This document shows positions 18,581 to 29,684 of a stretch of DNA of 64,000 bases, piece by piece; position 1 is the stretch's first letter; every line of letters starts with the position of its first letter. The notes under the pieces are model-generated. The model ran no database searches and was not told the origin of the DNA. It worked only from the letters and a program-made list of their open reading frames with translations. Where the stretch lies: positions 225,058-289,057 of the forward strand of contig WJYB01000006.1 in NCBI GenBank assembly GCA_009668015.1, given 5' to 3'. Made by a program: the position numbers and the translations under genes. Source of the DNA: Enterobacteriaceae bacterium RIT714 (GTDB lineage: Bacteria; Pseudomonadota; Gammaproteobacteria; Enterobacterales; Enterobacteriaceae).

Positions 18581-19486
18581 TCAGGCTTCTGGTTCCTGAT
18601 GCGGCACAACCACGCCTTCACGCGGCTCGTCCGGACTCGGCGCCGGCAGATTCATCAGCTTCGCCAGGACACTCGCCAGCTTCAGGCGCATTTCCGGACG
18701 GCGAACGATCATGTCGATAGCGCCTTTTTCGATGAGGAACTCACTGCGCTGGAAGCCCGGCGGCAGTTTCTCACGAACGGTCTGCTCGATAACGCGCGGG
18801 CCAGCAAAGCCGATCAGCGCTTTTGGCTCAGCGATGTTGAGATCGCCCAGCATCGCAAAGCTCGCGGAGACGCCGCCCATGGTCGGGTCAGTCAGTACAG
18901 AGATGTACGGCAGACCACGTTCCTGCATTTTGCCCAGCGCAGCAGAGGTTTTCGCCATCTGCATCAGAGACATCAGCGCTTCCTGCATACGTGCGCCACC
19001 GGAGGCGGAGAAGCAGATCAGCGGACAGTTATCTTCCAGCGCCTGCTCAACGGCACGGATGAAACGCGCACCCACGACAGAGCCCATTGAGCCACCCATA
19101 AAGGAGAACTCAAAAGCAGCAGCGACAACCGGCATCTCATGCAGAGTGCCTTTCATCACGATCAACGCGTCTTTCTCGCCGGTCTCTTTTTGAGCAGAGG
19201 CAAGGCGATCTTTGTATTTCTTGGAGTCACGGAACTTCAGCACATCTTTTGGCTCAAGTTCGCTACCCAGTTCTACCAGTGAACCCTCGTCCAGCAGGCT
19301 ATGCAGGCGATTACGCGCCGACATACGCATGTGGTGGTCGCACTTCGGGCAAACCTCAAGATTGCGTTCCAGCTCAGCGCGGTACAGGACCTGGCCGCAG
19401 CTGTCACACTTGGTCCACACCCCTTCAGGAATACTCGCCTTACGGGTGGGGGCTATGTTGCTTTTAATTCGTTCAATCCAGCTCAT
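18581..19486 (-). CDS. accD: Acetyl-CoA carboxylase carboxyltransferase subunit beta AccD
   Basis: This 301-residue protein has a four-cysteine zinc ribbon (Cys27, Cys30, Cys46, Cys49) and then the crotonase-like carboxyltransferase core ([37 protein letters not shown]). With AccA it moves the carboxyl group from biotin to acetyl-CoA, giving malonyl-CoA. The start [10 protein letters not shown] matches E. coli; the frame's earlier ATG would add 28 unconserved residues. The C-terminal tail is slightly shorter than in E. coli. Confidence 0.97.
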   Translation of the reverse strand: MSWIERIKSNIAPTRKASIPEGVWTKCDSCGQVLYRAELERNLEVCPKCDHHMRMSARNRLHSLLDEGSLVELGSELEPKDVLKFRDSKKYKDRLASAQKETGEKDALIVMKGTLHEMPVVAAAFEFSFMGGSMGSVVGARFIRAVEQALEDNCPLICFSASGGARMQEALMSLMQMAKTSAALGKMQERGLPYISVLTDPTMGGVSASFAMLGDLNIAEPKALIGFAGPRVIEQTVREKLPPGFQRSEFLIEKGAIDMIVRRPEMRLKLASVLAKLMNLPAPSPDEPREGVVVPHQEPEA

Positions 19487-19640
19487 TGATAACCTTTCTG
19501 CCTGAACCTGGTCGTATGCCAGTTTTGCTGTAAGCGGCGCATAATGCCATTTTTGCCACAAACAGACCATGAATGTTGCACATTAAAACATAACAGCCCG
19601 AAACTTTGGATAAAAAAGTGGTCGAACCGCTAATGCGTCC

Positions 19641-20300
19641 TTACTTCGCTTGCTTTGCCGCCGCGCGTTTGTGTCGAACAATTTCAATCACGCCCGGCAG
19701 TATTGAGAGCACAATAATGGCAACGATCAGTAACTTAAGATTTTCCTGCACAATGGGCAGATCCCCGAAGAGGTATCCTGCATAGGTAAACAGCAATACC
19801 CAAAGCAGTGCGCCAATGACGTTATACGCCGCAAAATGACGATAGGACATATGCCCCATTCCGGCGACAAACGGTGCAAATGTGCGAACGATAGGCACAA
19901 AACGCGCCAGAATGATGGTCTTACCACCGTGGCGTTCATAGAACGCGTGCGTTTTGTCCAGATAGCTGCGACGGAAAATCTTTGAGTTCGGATTGCTGAA
20001 CAACTTCTCTCCGAACAACCGCCCAATAGTGTAGTTCACCGCATCGCCGACGATAGCCGCAACAATCATCAATGCCACCATCAAATGCACATTTAGATCG
20101 TTAGTGGGCAACGCTGACAGCGCTCCGGCCACAAACAGCAGCGAGTCGCCCGGCAGGAACGGAGTCACCACCAGCCCGGTTTCACAGAACAAAATCAGGA
20201 ACAGAATGGCATACACCCAGACGCCGTATTGCGCGACCAGCTCCGCCAGATGAACATCAATATGCAGGATGAAATCAATAATAAATCGTATTAAGTCCAT
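19641..20300 (-). CDS. dedA: DedA-family membrane protein
   Basis: This 219-residue polytopic protein of the DedA/VTT superfamily has hydrophobic spans and the signature [46 protein letters not shown] follows, the conserved re-entrant region with the essential arginines. Family members act in undecaprenyl phosphate or lipid recycling and proton-motive-force homeostasis. The length equals E. coli DedA. It lies 27 bp after truA in the usg-truA-dedA cluster. Confidence 0.94.
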   Translation of the reverse strand: MDLIRFIIDFILHIDVHLAELVAQYGVWVYAILFLILFCETGLVVTPFLPGDSLLFVAGALSALPTNDLNVHLMVALMIVAAIVGDAVNYTIGRLFGEKLFSNPNSKIFRRSYLDKTHAFYERHGGKTIILARFVPIVRTFAPFVAGMGHMSYRHFAAYNVIGALLWVLLFTYAGYLFGDLPIVQENLKLLIVAIIVLSILPGVIEIVRHKRAAAKQAK

Positions 20301-20327
20301 ATTATCAAAACCTTAATTGCAACTGCG

Positions 20328-21140
20328 TTAGTCCGCTAAAAACAGCGGGCCCATTGGCGGTTTTGGAAGGTCAAAACGATCCGGGTAATCAACAGAAACC
20401 AGATACAGCCCTTCCGCTTTCGCTGTTGCTGCCGCAAGCGTTCTGTCCTTCGCTGCCAGCAGTTCTGCAATCCAGCTCTCCGGCTGGTGTCCGGCGCCCA
20501 CTTCCATCAGGCTGCCAACGATATTCCGCACCATATGATGTACAAAGGCATTTGCTTTGATATCGACCACCACATATGCACCATAACGACTGACGTTAAT
20601 GTGCATCACGTCTCGCCACGGCGTGCGCGATTGACACTGCACAGCGCGAAACGAGGTAAAGTCATTTTCGCCGAGCAACAGCTGCGCGGCGCGATGCATA
20701 CGTTCTGCATCCAGCGGCTCATAAAAATGAGTTACCCCCTGGCTGAGTACCGCCGGGCGCAGCCGCTGATTATAGATAACGTAGCGATAGCGACGAGCCG
20801 TTGCGCTAAACCGCGCATGAAAATCATGCGGCACATCTTTGACCCAACGTACGGCGATGTCACCAGGCAAATTCGCATTTACGCCTAACGTCCACGCAGC
20901 ATCCTTGCGCACTGCCGTGGTTTCAAAATGCACGACCTGGCCCGTGCCGTGAACACCCGCATCGGTACGACCGGCGCACAGCACGTTGATCGGTTCGTTC
21001 GCCACCTGAGAGAGCGCTTTTTCCAGCTTTTCCTGAACGCTGCGCACTTCATTCTGACGCTGCCAGCCATAATATTTGCTGCCGTCGTATTCAATCCCGA
21101 GGGCAATTTTATGGACTGGCTTTTGTTCCACTTCTGACAT
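20328..21140 (-). CDS. truA: tRNA pseudouridine(38-40) synthase TruA
   Basis: This 270-residue enzyme has the catalytic aspartate at residue 60 in [11 protein letters not shown] and the family's [20 protein letters not shown]. It converts uridines 38-40 in the anticodon stem to pseudouridine. Its start overlaps the usg stop by one base (TGATG-type junction), the same arrangement as in E. coli. A correctly modified anticodon stem is needed for his-type attenuation, which fits its core role. Confidence 0.96.
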   Translation of the reverse strand: MSEVEQKPVHKIALGIEYDGSKYYGWQRQNEVRSVQEKLEKALSQVANEPINVLCAGRTDAGVHGTGQVVHFETTAVRKDAAWTLGVNANLPGDIAVRWVKDVPHDFHARFSATARRYRYVIYNQRLRPAVLSQGVTHFYEPLDAERMHRAAQLLLGENDFTSFRAVQCQSRTPWRDVMHINVSRYGAYVVVDIKANAFVHHMVRNIVGSLMEVGAGHQPESWIAELLAAKDRTLAAATAKAEGLYLVSVDYPDRFDLPKPPMGPLFLAD

Positions 21141-22153
21141 CAGTACAGATACTCCTGCACCAGTTTCTCAGCAATTTTCACCGCCATCAGCGCGCCGCCG
21201 AAGCGAACGTTGTCGGCCACAGACCAGAACTGGACCTGCTCCGGCATTCCGTAATCGTTGCGCACGCAGCCGATGGACAGACGCGCGTTGCCGGTCGCAT
21301 CGCCCACCTGAGTCGGGAATTCAGACGCATCACTGAGCGAGATATCTTCGCCGCGCTCAAAGGCGTCACGCGCCTCTTCTGCCGCCAACGGACGCAGCGC
21401 TTCAAAGTTCACCATCTGCGCGTGGCCGTAAAAAACAGGCGTGTGAACGCAGCTGGCGGAGATCATCAGACCTTCGTCCTGCATAATTTTGCGAGTTTCA
21501 TCGACAATGCGTCGCTCTTCGCTGACGTTACCTTCACGATCCGGTAGAATCGGCATCATGTTGAACGCCAGTTGGCGGCCAAAGAAGTCGTCATCATCAA
21601 CCGGGATACCGTTCAGCAATTTTGCGCTCTGCCCTGCCAGCGCATCTACCGCTTTTTTACCGCGCCCGGACACTGAAAGCAGGCTGGTCACGGTAATACG
21701 CGATAAACCGCCATCGTCAATCAGCGGCTTCAGCGCGGTCAGCAGTTGGCTGGTCAGGCTGTCCGGCACCGCAATAATGTTGCGGTTACGGTAGTCAGCG
21801 AGGACAAACGGGTTCACATCCGGCACCACCAGCGGAACATCCGGCTCCAGGGCAAATAACCCGCTCAGGTCGATCACCAGACAACCCGCGTTGGCCGCCT
21901 CTTCAGCCCACGCCGCCGATGCTTCCACACCCGCAGCAAAGAACGCTAACTGCGCCTGTGTCCAGTCAAACTCCGCGACATCCTGCACGCGAACCGTTTT
22001 CCCTTCATAGCGCAGCGCAACGCCTGCGCTTTCAGCACGCGCCAGTGCATACACTTCGCCCACCGGGAACTGACGCTCTGCAAGTGTTTCGAGCAGGGCT
22101 TCGCCCACAGCGCCAGTGGCACCCAGTACGGCAATATTCCAGCCTTCAGACAT
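21140..22153 (-). CDS. usg: Aspartate-semialdehyde dehydrogenase-like protein Usg
   Basis: This 337-residue protein is homologous to aspartate-semialdehyde dehydrogenase. Its NADP-binding N terminus is [20 protein letters not shown], and the dimerisation domain carries [20 protein letters not shown]. The catalytic Cys-His pair of true Asd enzymes is not obvious: the expected cysteine region reads [13 protein letters not shown]. The protein therefore probably lacks that activity, as thought for E. coli Usg. Its role is unknown. It sits between pdxB and truA in a conserved operon. Confidence 0.92.
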   Translation of the reverse strand: MSEGWNIAVLGATGAVGEALLETLAERQFPVGEVYALARAESAGVALRYEGKTVRVQDVAEFDWTQAQLAFFAAGVEASAAWAEEAANAGCLVIDLSGLFALEPDVPLVVPDVNPFVLADYRNRNIIAVPDSLTSQLLTALKPLIDDGGLSRITVTSLLSVSGRGKKAVDALAGQSAKLLNGIPVDDDDFFGRQLAFNMMPILPDREGNVSEERRIVDETRKIMQDEGLMISASCVHTPVFYGHAQMVNFEALRPLAAEEARDAFERGEDISLSDASEFPTQVGDATGNARLSIGCVRNDYGMPEQVQFWSVADNVRFGGALMAVKIAEKLVQEYLY

Positions 22154-22220
22154 GGTGGTTTACTCCAGAAATGAAACAGCGTCCCCGCCGGAGTCTCCGG
22201 CCGGGAGCATTAAGAAAACA

Positions 22221-23357
22221 TTAACGCGCCGGGTTATGCATAGCGTTGAAACCCAGTTTGTTCAGCAACGCTGCCGCATCGGCATCGTCACAGATCACAT
22301 ACAGGGATGACCATTCGCGGCGCTCGAGATAATTCTTGCGCAACGTGTCAAACTCCCCTGGAATTCCTGCCACTTTTCGCAGCAGCGCATCATCGCGGCG
22401 CACATCATACACTAAATGCACCAGCCTTTTTAGCGAAGACTCATCGAGCGGACCGTGCAGCGTGATACGGCCAAATTCCGGTGCTGGCAGCAGCGTATCA
22501 AGTGCAACCTGCTGCGGATTCCCGATAAAAGCGCTATAGGCTTCAAAGACCTGAGTGGTCCCGCGCGCTTTGCCTTCCAGCGTATAGCCGGCAATATGTG
22601 CGGTGGCGACATCAACATGTCTGAGTAGCGCGACGTCCAGATCCGGCTCAGGCTCCCAGACATCTAACACCACGCTAAGATCCTGTCCCGCTTCCAGACA
22701 CGTCAGCAGCGCAGCGTTGTCTACCACCGGCCCACGGCAGGCATTTATCAGAACAGTGCCGGGCTTAAGACGGCGGATGAGCGCCTCGTCGGCCAGATGT
22801 AGAGACTTGTACGGGCCATCCTTAAACAATGGTGTATGGAACGTAATGACATCCGCCTGCTCAACCAGTTCGTCCAGCGTGTGAAACTCGCCTTCATCAC
22901 CGCGATCGGCACGCGGCGGATCGCAGAGCAACGTGCGGATCCCTAACGCCTCAAGCCGTTTTTGCAGACGTCCACCCACATTACCGACCCCGACAATCCC
23001 TACAATGCGGTCTTTCAGGGCAAAACCATCGCGCTCGCCCAGCATGAGCAGGGAAGAAAAAACGTATTCCACCACGGCAATGGCGTTACAGCCGGGGGCT
23101 GCCGAAAATCCGATACCGGCCTGAGCCAGCCAGACATCATCCACATGATCGGTTCCCGCCGTGGCCGTTCCGACAAATTTGACGCTCTTCCCTGACAGCA
23201 GCGTCTCATTCACTTTGGTGACAGAACGCACCATCAGTGCGTCGGCATCCTCAAGTTCTGCAAGTGGAATGGGACGACCGGGAACAGCCTTGACATCACC
23301 CAGGCGGCTAAAGAGCTCACGAGCGTAAGGCATATTTTCATCAACGAGGATTTTCAC
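22221..23357 (-). CDS. pdxB: Erythronate-4-phosphate dehydrogenase PdxB
   Basis: This 378-residue D-2-hydroxyacid dehydrogenase has the NAD-binding motif [20 protein letters not shown]. Its catalytic residues lie in [15 protein letters not shown] (Arg), [16 protein letters not shown] (Glu) and [15 protein letters not shown] (His). The C-terminal PdxB dimerisation domain extends past residue 290. It makes 2-oxo-3-hydroxy-4-phosphobutanoate in pyridoxal phosphate synthesis. It is the first gene of the pdxB-usg-truA-dedA run and is divergent from flk. Confidence 0.96.
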   Translation of the reverse strand: MKILVDENMPYARELFSRLGDVKAVPGRPIPLAELEDADALMVRSVTKVNETLLSGKSVKFVGTATAGTDHVDDVWLAQAGIGFSAAPGCNAIAVVEYVFSSLLMLGERDGFALKDRIVGIVGVGNVGGRLQKRLEALGIRTLLCDPPRADRGDEGEFHTLDELVEQADVITFHTPLFKDGPYKSLHLADEALIRRLKPGTVLINACRGPVVDNAALLTCLEAGQDLSVVLDVWEPEPDLDVALLRHVDVATAHIAGYTLEGKARGTTQVFEAYSAFIGNPQQVALDTLLPAPEFGRITLHGPLDESSLKRLVHLVYDVRRDDALLRKVAGIPGEFDTLRKNYLERREWSSLYVICDDADAAALLNKLGFNAMHNPAR

Positions 23358-23475
23358 GTCTGAGTACCTGTTTGAGAGGAAGTTAACCGGGCAAGTGTGC
23401 CATAATCTCGCCGCCAGGCATACTCGTACGGGTCAACTGGTTAACGGTGAGTCATGACTTTAAGGATTTATAACG

Positions 23476-24480
23476 ATGCAGCCCATTTCAGGTACGCCGC
23501 CGCGCCCTCCGGGTGAAGGTCCCGTTACGCCCTCCCCCGCCGGAGAGCAGCCTCTGTCTACGCAGCAGCGCACCGTGCTGGAGCGGCTGATCACTCGCCT
23601 GGTGGCGCTCACCTCGCAGCAGAATGCGGAAGTGTGGGCCGGGGTAAAACACGATTTGGGACTGAAAAGTGACACGCCATTGTTGTCGCGTCACTTCCCT
23701 GCGGCCGAGCAAAATCTGAATCTGCGCATGAATACCGCGCAGCAAAATCACACCACTCGCCAGATGGTGTCGCAACTCTCCGAGCTGTTAAGCCAGGGGA
23801 ATAACCGCCAGGCGGTGAGCGACTTTATCCGTCAGCAGTTTGGTCAAACGGCCCTGAGTCAGCTGACGCCGGACCAGTTGAAAACCGTCTTAACCCTTTT
23901 GCAAAGCAACCAGCTTTCTATCCCTCAGCCGCAGCAACGTCCTGCGACTGAACGTCCGCTGTTGCCAGCAGAGCATAATACCCTCAAGCAGATGGTCACC
24001 CGGCTTGCCGCAGCAACGGGCGAATCGAACAAGCTAATCTGGCAATCAATGCTGGAGCTTTCTGGCGTAAAAGCGGGTGAGCTGATCCCGGCAAAACAAT
24101 TTACCCATCTGGTGACCTGGCTTCAGGCTCGCCAGACGCTGAGTACCCAGACGGCACCTACGCTGCATACGCTTCAGGCCGCGCTGAAACAGCCGCTTGA
24201 ACCACGAGAATTTGAAGCCGTACGCGAATACGCGCAGCAGAACTGGCAGGTCACGCCGCAAACGGTGCTGACTACCGCGCAGGTGCAGGATTTACTGAAT
24301 CAGATCTTTATCCGTCGAGCCGAGCGCGACAGCGGCGTTCCCGAAGCCCGAAATATTCAGCCAATTTATAGTCCATTGTTCGCCCCGGTCATGGAGACAA
24401 TGAAATCACTCTCTGCGCGCCCGGGACTGATGTTCATTGCGCTGATAGTCGCTCTGGCGTTGTTCTGGCTGGTTGCCTGA
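23476..24480 (+). CDS. flk: Flagellar regulator Flk
   Basis: This 334-residue protein has a Pro-rich N terminus (MQPISGTPPRPPGEGPVTPS), a long Gln- and Leu-rich cytoplasmic region, and one C-terminal membrane anchor (LMFIALIVALALFWLVA). It matches Flk (formerly Div) of E. coli and Salmonella. Flk is a tail-anchored inner-membrane protein that stops premature export of the anti-sigma factor FlgM when flagellar rings are incomplete. AAGGA precedes the ATG. It is divergent from pdxB across 118 bp. Confidence 0.93.
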   Translation: MQPISGTPPRPPGEGPVTPSPAGEQPLSTQQRTVLERLITRLVALTSQQNAEVWAGVKHDLGLKSDTPLLSRHFPAAEQNLNLRMNTAQQNHTTRQMVSQLSELLSQGNNRQAVSDFIRQQFGQTALSQLTPDQLKTVLTLLQSNQLSIPQPQQRPATERPLLPAEHNTLKQMVTRLAAATGESNKLIWQSMLELSGVKAGELIPAKQFTHLVTWLQARQTLSTQTAPTLHTLQAALKQPLEPREFEAVREYAQQNWQVTPQTVLTTAQVQDLLNQIFIRRAERDSGVPEARNIQPIYSPLFAPVMETMKSLSARPGLMFIALIVALALFWLVA

Positions 24481-24484
24481 TCCT

Positions 24485-24515
24485 CTCGCCCCTCTCCCGC
24501 ATGGAGAGGGGCGAG
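24485..24515. repeat. 13-bp perfect palindrome between flk and yfcJ
   Basis: CTCGCCCCTCTCC and GGAGAGGGGCGAG pair perfectly around CGCAT, just after the flk stop and just before the convergent yfcJ stop. The core is the same CCCTCTCC/GGAGAGGG seen after the GNAT and mnmC genes. It probably serves both genes as a 3'-end structure. Confidence 0.7.
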
Positions 24516-24519
24516 ATCG

Positions 24520-25698
24520 TTACGCTTTCCTGAACGCCACCAGCGTGACGACAATCCCCACCACCGCCGAGACGGCTCCCGCCAGGAACACAGACGGATA
24601 ACCCAATGATGTCGCCAGCAGCCCCGCCAGCGGACCGGTTATGCCATACGAGATATCCTGAAATGCCGCATAGCCACCGAGAGCCGTGCCACGGATTTGC
24701 GGCGCGACGCGTTTAACAACCTCAACGCCGAGCGCCGGGAAGATCAACGAGCAGCCGCAGCCGGTTAAGGCCGCGCCCAGCAACGCGATCCACGCATCAG
24801 GTGCCTGCCAAAGTAATACCAGACCGAGCGTTTCGATAATCAGCGAAATCACGGCGACTCTGACGCCGCCAAAGCGGTCCGGCATCCAGCCAAACAGCAC
24901 GCGCATCATCACAAAGGCTCCGCCGAATGCGGTTAAGGTGAAGCCCGCCATCGCCCAGCCACGACTCATAAAGTAGAGCGATACGAAGGTGCCAATCACG
25001 GCAAATCCTACGCCCTGTAACGCCAGGCCCAGACCCGGTTTCCAGATTTGGCCCACCACGCTCCACAGCGATGGGCGCTCCCCCTGATGAGCAGGCACTT
25101 TGCGAACGGTACCGTTAAACGCCCACGCCAGGAGTGGTAACACCATGGTGGTTCCCGCCAGCGCGGCAAAGCCAAAATGGCTGTGGATCAGTAATCCCAG
25201 CGGTGCGCCCGCGGCCAGCGCCCCGTAAATCGCCATCCCGTTCCACGACATTACTTTGCCTGAGCGCGCCGGGCCCACCAGCCCCATGCCCCAGGTGAGC
25301 GTCCCGGTCAGAAGCTGACTTTCACCAAAGCCCAGGATCAGGCGTCCGACAATCAATAATGCGAATTTATAGACGGCATCTATCGGCAGCAGCGCCGCCA
25401 GTAGCCATGCCCCACCCGCCAGCCCGCAGGCAAACATTCCCTGCAACGCTGAACGTTTAGCACCATGCTGATCGGCAAGCCGCCCGGCATAGCCGCGGGT
25501 CAACACGGTCGCTAAAAATTGAATTCCCACCGCGACACCGACCAGCGTATTGCCATAGCCCAACTCCTGGTGAACAAACAACGGAATCACGGGCAGCGGC
25601 AGGCCGACGGTCATATAGGTCAGAAATACGGCGAAAGCGATGCGAAACAGCGAAACATTCGCTGAAGAGGATTTTTCTGTTTGAGTGACTACAGTCAT
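24520..25698 (-). CDS. yfcJ: Major facilitator superfamily transporter YfcJ
   Basis: This 392-residue MFS protein has about twelve hydrophobic spans. The loop-2/3 motif is [19 protein letters not shown] and the equivalent in the second half is [17 protein letters not shown]. It fits the YfcJ/YhhS family, in which YhhS has been linked to arabinose or glyphosate efflux; the YfcJ substrate is unknown. It lies between flk and fabB as in E. coli. There is no partner gene to hint at substrate. Confidence 0.88.
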   Translation of the reverse strand: MTVVTQTEKSSSANVSLFRIAFAVFLTYMTVGLPLPVIPLFVHQELGYGNTLVGVAVGIQFLATVLTRGYAGRLADQHGAKRSALQGMFACGLAGGAWLLAALLPIDAVYKFALLIVGRLILGFGESQLLTGTLTWGMGLVGPARSGKVMSWNGMAIYGALAAGAPLGLLIHSHFGFAALAGTTMVLPLLAWAFNGTVRKVPAHQGERPSLWSVVGQIWKPGLGLALQGVGFAVIGTFVSLYFMSRGWAMAGFTLTAFGGAFVMMRVLFGWMPDRFGGVRVAVISLIIETLGLVLLWQAPDAWIALLGAALTGCGCSLIFPALGVEVVKRVAPQIRGTALGGYAAFQDISYGITGPLAGLLATSLGYPSVFLAGAVSAVVGIVVTLVAFRKA

Positions 25699-25858
25699 GC
25701 ATTACTCCGAAATGAAGAGTAAGGCGGGGAAATGCCACGCCCCCTCTACCTGACTATCAGGATTAAGGTGCGTTGGTTGACGTTAAACGCTTACGCATTA
25801 TCAGGAAGATAATGTTGAAGCTGGAGTTTGCCTGTCATATCAGGGCGTTGTCAATGCA

Positions 25859-25885
25859 AAAAAGGGAGCCTGAGGCTCCCTTTTT
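25859..25885 (-). terminator. Rho-independent terminator of fabB
   Basis: AAAAAGGGAGCC and GGCTCCCTTTTT form a 12-bp perfect stem around TGA, 16 bp after the fabB stop. T-runs on both strands allow bidirectional action, though only fabB ends here. Confidence 0.9.
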
Positions 25886-25901
25886 CCAGCAAACCGGAGT
25901 C

Positions 25902-27119
25902 TTAAGCCGGCAGCTTACGCATCACCAGCGTGGCGTTAGTACCGCCAAAGCCGAAGCTGTTGGACATCACCGTCGTCAGCGCTTGCTCAGTAGGTTTGGT
26001 CACGATGTTCAGACCGGCAGCCTGTTCATCCATCTCATCAATGTTGATGCTTGGCGCGACAAAGCCGTGTTCCAGCATCAGCAGAGAGTAGATAGCTTCC
26101 TGCACGCCAGCAGCACCCAGTGAGTGACCGGTCATCGCTTTGGTCGCAGAGATCGCCGGGGTGTTGTTGCCAAACACTTCGCGGATAGCACCCAGCTCTT
26201 TCACGTCGCCTACCGGAGTAGAAGTACCGTGGGAGTTCAGGTAGTCGATTGGGGTATCAACGCCGTCCATCGCCAGCTTCATGCAGCGCACTGCGCCTTC
26301 GCCTGATGGAGCAACCATATCTGCGCCATCGGAGGTCGCACCGTAGCCCACCACTTCAGCGTAGATGTGCGCGCCACGCGCCAGGGCGTGTTCCAGCTCT
26401 TCAACCACGACCATACCGCCGCCGCCAGCGATAACGAAACCATCGCGGCTCGCATCATAGGTACGGGACGCTTTGTCCGGCGTTTCGTTATATTTGGTGG
26501 ACAGTGCGCCCATCGCGTCAAACTCGCAGGCCATTTCCCAGCACAGCTCTTCGCCGCCGCCAGCAAAAACGATATCCTGTTTGCCGAGCTGGATCTGCTC
26601 AACCGCGCTACCGATACAGTGTGCAGAAGTTGCACATGCGGAGCTGATAGAATAATTCACACCGTGAATTTTGAACGGGGTGGCGAGGCAAGCGGAAACC
26701 GCAGACGCCATCGCTTTGGTCACAACGTAAGGACCGACCGCTTTCAGGCCGCGCGGGCTACGCATTGCGTCTGCGCCGAACACCTGAGATTTAGAAGAGC
26801 CACCGGAACCTGCAATCAGGCCCACGCGTGGGTTGTTCTGATAAACCTCTTCTTTCAACCCAGCATCTTCTACAGCCTGCTGCATTGAGAGGTAAGCGTA
26901 GATAGAGGCATCGTTCATGAAACGGACCACTTTGCGGTCAATCAGACCGGTGGTGTCCAGTTTGACGTTACCCCACACGTGGCTACGCATACCAGAATCT
27001 TTGAATTCTTGAGAGAAAGTGATCCCCGAGCGTCCTTCACGCAGAGATTCCAGGACTTCCTGCTGGTTGTTACCGATGCTGGAAACGATGCCCAGGCCAG
27101 TAATCACTGCACGTTTCAT
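25902..27119 (-). CDS. fabB: 3-oxoacyl-ACP synthase I FabB
   Basis: This 405-residue condensing enzyme has the catalytic triad in three conserved blocks: Cys in [16 protein letters not shown] (near 163), His in [16 protein letters not shown] (near 298) and His in [18 protein letters not shown] (near 333). FabB elongates acyl-ACPs with malonyl-ACP and is essential for unsaturated fatty acid synthesis. The upstream region carries a FabR palindrome and a FadR-like site. It is divergent from mnmC. Confidence 0.97.
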   Translation of the reverse strand: MKRAVITGLGIVSSIGNNQQEVLESLREGRSGITFSQEFKDSGMRSHVWGNVKLDTTGLIDRKVVRFMNDASIYAYLSMQQAVEDAGLKEEVYQNNPRVGLIAGSGGSSKSQVFGADAMRSPRGLKAVGPYVVTKAMASAVSACLATPFKIHGVNYSISSACATSAHCIGSAVEQIQLGKQDIVFAGGGEELCWEMACEFDAMGALSTKYNETPDKASRTYDASRDGFVIAGGGGMVVVEELEHALARGAHIYAEVVGYGATSDGADMVAPSGEGAVRCMKLAMDGVDTPIDYLNSHGTSTPVGDVKELGAIREVFGNNTPAISATKAMTGHSLGAAGVQEAIYSLLMLEHGFVAPSINIDEMDEQAAGLNIVTKPTEQALTTVMSNSFGFGGTNATLVMRKLPA

Positions 27120-27166
27120 TCAATACCTCTGTAAGTCATACTATTTTAAGTTTCGAGTCGCACAAT

Positions 27167-27184
27167 AGCGTACACTTGTACGCT
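27167..27184. promoter_or_regulatory. FabR operator upstream of fabB
   Basis: AGCGTACACTTGTACGCT has perfect 8-bp arms around CT, matching the FabR palindrome known at fabA and fabB. FabR represses fabB according to the ratio of unsaturated to saturated acyl groups. It lies 48 bp before the fabB start. Confidence 0.85.
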
Positions 27185-27200
27185 GAACAAGTCCGATCAG
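27184..27200 (-). promoter_or_regulatory. Candidate FadR activator site of fabB
   Basis: The minus strand reads CTGATCGGACTTGTTCA, close to the FadR consensus TGGTCNGACCNGTT. It lies directly next to the FabR palindrome, which is the arrangement described for E. coli fabB, where FadR activates. Confidence 0.6.
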
Positions 27201-27277
27201 ACAAATTCTGTGGAAATTTGCACCATCGGGCTGACATCGTTAAGATCGTGCCACTGCCTGTCAGACGAGTAACTTAC

Positions 27278-29290
27278 GTGAAACAAAACGCCATACAACC
27301 CGCCAACCTTGAGTTCAACGCTGAGGGTACACCTGTTTCCCGAGATTTTGACGATGTCTATTTCTCTAATGATAACGGACTGGAAGAAACGCGTTATGTT
27401 TTCCTCGACGGAAATCATCTCGGCGCCCGATTTCCTGTCCATCCCCGCAGCCAGTTCGTGATAGCGGAGAGCGGATTTGGCACCGGGTTAAACTTCCTCA
27501 CCCTCTGGCAGGCGTTTGACCAGTTCACTGCCGCACATCCTGACGCTACGCTACAAAGATTACATTTCATCAGTTTCGAAAAATTTCCGCTGACCGCCCA
27601 TGACCTTAAACTCGCCCATCAACACTGGCCCGAGCTCGCTCACTGGGCAGAGCAGTTACAGGTGCAGTGGCCGTTGCCGATCGGCGGATGCCATCGTTTG
27701 CTGCTCGACGGTGGACGCGTGACGCTGGATTTATGGTTAGGGGATATCAACGAGCTCACGGACAAACTCGACGATTCTCTGAATCAAAAAGTCGACGCCT
27801 GGTTTTTAGATGGTTTTGCTCCTGCGAAAAACCCGGACATGTGGAGCGAACATTTATTCGCGGCGATGGCGCGACTGGCACGTCCCGGCGCAACGCTGGC
27901 GACGTTCACCTCCGCCGGATTCGTGCGTCGCGGTTTGCAGGCCGCCGGTTTTACCCTGCAAAAATGCAAAGGTTTTGGACGTAAACGAGAAATGCTGACC
28001 GGCGTCATGGAGCAGGAATTAACGTTTCCCGGCCGCACGCCCTGGTTCGCCCGTCGGCGTGCTGAAACGCGTGAAACGGCGATTATCGGCGGCGGTATCG
28101 CCAGCGCCCTGCTTTCGCTCGCCCTACTCCAGCGCGGCTGGCAGGTGACCTTATATTGCGCCGATAAGGCTGCTGCGGGCGGCGCGTCCGGTAATCGTCA
28201 GGGGGCGCTGTACCCGCTTCTGAGCGCCCACGATCCGGCGCTAAGCCTGTTTTTCCCGACGGCGTTTACTTTTGCCCGTCGGCTTTACGACGCCCTTCCT
28301 GTCAAATTTGATCATGACTGGTGTGGGGTCACGCAGCTCGGCTGGGACGAAAAAAGCCAGCGCAAAATCGAGCAGATGCTGAGTCTGGGTCTACCTTCGC
28401 AAATCGCCGAGGCCGTCGATGCCCGACAGGTCCATGAGAATACCGGGCTGCAAACCGACTGCGGCGGTATTCACTATCCGGCTGGTGGATGGCTGTATCC
28501 GGCTGAACTCACCGCCGCGGTGATTGAGCTTGCGCAGTCTTGCGGGCTGAACGTGCACTACGATGCGGAGCTGGTATCGCTGGCGTACGACGAAAAAAAT
28601 TGGCAGCTGGGCTTCAGCAATGGGATGCAGGCGCAGCACGCCAGCGTGGTTCTGGCAAACGGCCACCGCATCGGTGATTTTCCGCAAACAGAGAATCTTC
28701 CGGTCTATCCGGTTAGCGGTCAGGTGAGCCATGTTCCCACCACGCCGGCCCTGAGCCATCTTCGCCAGGTGCTGTGTTACGACGGTTATTTGACGCCGCA
28801 AAATCCGGCTAACGGTCATCACTGCGTGGGGGCCAGCTATCATCGCGGCGAGACAGAAGCGCGCTACAGCGAAGAGGATCAGCAGCAGAATCGCCAGCGT
28901 TTAATTGACTGCTTCCCGCAGGCCGAATGGGCAAAAGAGGTGGATGTAAGCAGCGGCCAGGCGCGTTGTGGCGTGCGCTGCGCCACCCGCGATCATCTTC
29001 CTGCAATCGGCAACGTGCCGGATTACGACGCAACGCTCACCGCCTATCAGGATCTCGCGGAACACAAAGAGTCCGCCGTGGATGCGCCGGTTTATCCCAA
29101 CCTTTTCATGATTGGCGCGCTGGGTTCGCGAGGATTATGTTCCGCCCCGCTGGCGGCAGAAATTCTGGCATCGCAGATGAGCGATGAGCCGATCCCGCTT
29201 GATAGAACGACGCTGGCTGGGTTGAATCCAAATCGGTTATGGGTAAGGAAGTTGTTGAAGGGGAAACCGGTGAAGTCGGGTGCGGACTGA
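27278..29290 (+). CDS. mnmC: Bifunctional tRNA mnm5s2U34 biosynthesis enzyme MnmC
   Basis: This 670-residue fusion protein modifies wobble uridine 34. The N-terminal methyltransferase part has the SAM loop [18 protein letters not shown] and [17 protein letters not shown]. The C-terminal FAD oxidoreductase starts at about residue 265 with [20 protein letters not shown] and removes the carboxymethyl group. The GTG start at 27278 gives the E. coli length (668); the frame's earlier ATG would add 34 residues overlapping the fabB promoter. A strong terminator follows. Confidence 0.95.
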   Translation: MKQNAIQPANLEFNAEGTPVSRDFDDVYFSNDNGLEETRYVFLDGNHLGARFPVHPRSQFVIAESGFGTGLNFLTLWQAFDQFTAAHPDATLQRLHFISFEKFPLTAHDLKLAHQHWPELAHWAEQLQVQWPLPIGGCHRLLLDGGRVTLDLWLGDINELTDKLDDSLNQKVDAWFLDGFAPAKNPDMWSEHLFAAMARLARPGATLATFTSAGFVRRGLQAAGFTLQKCKGFGRKREMLTGVMEQELTFPGRTPWFARRRAETRETAIIGGGIASALLSLALLQRGWQVTLYCADKAAAGGASGNRQGALYPLLSAHDPALSLFFPTAFTFARRLYDALPVKFDHDWCGVTQLGWDEKSQRKIEQMLSLGLPSQIAEAVDARQVHENTGLQTDCGGIHYPAGGWLYPAELTAAVIELAQSCGLNVHYDAELVSLAYDEKNWQLGFSNGMQAQHASVVLANGHRIGDFPQTENLPVYPVSGQVSHVPTTPALSHLRQVLCYDGYLTPQNPANGHHCVGASYHRGETEARYSEEDQQQNRQRLIDCFPQAEWAKEVDVSSGQARCGVRCATRDHLPAIGNVPDYDATLTAYQDLAEHKESAVDAPVYPNLFMIGALGSRGLCSAPLAAEILASQMSDEPIPLDRTTLAGLNPNRLWVRKLLKGKPVKSGAD

Positions 29291-29304
29291 AGCTCTCCCC
29301 CCGC

Positions 29305-29324
29305 CCCTCTCCCACAGGAGAGGG
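29305..29324. repeat. REP-like palindrome after mnmC
   Basis: CCCTCTCC and GGAGAGGG form an 8-bp perfect stem around CACA, 14 bp after the mnmC stop. It is the same core as at 9078, 9179 and 24485. A partial second unit, CAGCGCCACCGGGC, occurs at about 29376, as in the mosaic at 9117-9142. Confidence 0.65.
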
Positions 29325-29335
29325 AGAAAACACTA

Positions 29336-29362
29336 AAAACGACAACCAAAGGTTGTCGTTTT
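29336..29362 (+). terminator. Rho-independent terminator of mnmC
   Basis: AAAACGACAACC and GGTTGTCGTTTT form a 12-bp perfect stem with an AAA loop, followed by GCTTTT. Because yfcL is convergent, it may act in both directions. Confidence 0.88.
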
Positions 29363-29396
29363 GCTTTTACCTCGCAGCGCCACCGGGCAAAAACGA

Positions 29397-29675
29397 TTAC
29401 TTCAGATTAGCCTGCTGGAACAAATTGTCCCACATCCCCAGCACTAATGACTGGTCACGCGGGGAGAGTTCGCCCGCCTGAATAGCCTTTTCCAGACCCC
29501 GGCTCACTTCAGCGTGAACCGCTTCCGGCGAGTGATCGTCGCCTGCTTCCAGTTCCGCTACTGCAAGCGTCAGGTGACCACGCAGATAACCGCTGGCAAA
29601 CAGTTCATCGTCACTGGCGTGTTCCACCATGTCATCAATTAACGCCAGAATGCGTGATTCAAATTCTGCGATCAT
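29397..29675 (-). CDS. yfcL: Conserved small protein YfcL
   Basis: This acidic 92-residue protein ([20 protein letters not shown]; later [20 protein letters not shown]) is the same length as E. coli YfcL. It has no signal peptide or membrane span. The function is unknown. It is the last gene of the conserved prmB-aroC-mepA-yfcA-epmC-yfcL cluster, 9 bp after epmC. Confidence 0.9.
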   Translation of the reverse strand: MIAEFESRILALIDDMVEHASDDELFASGYLRGHLTLAVAELEAGDDHSPEAVHAEVSRGLEKAIQAGELSPRDQSLVLGMWDNLFQQANLK

Positions 29676-29684
29676 CTTCTTTCC

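Noticed and set aside
21140..22153. Functional aspartate-semialdehyde dehydrogenase
   Set aside because: The expected catalytic cysteine block is not present and the genomic position is that of usg, not asd.
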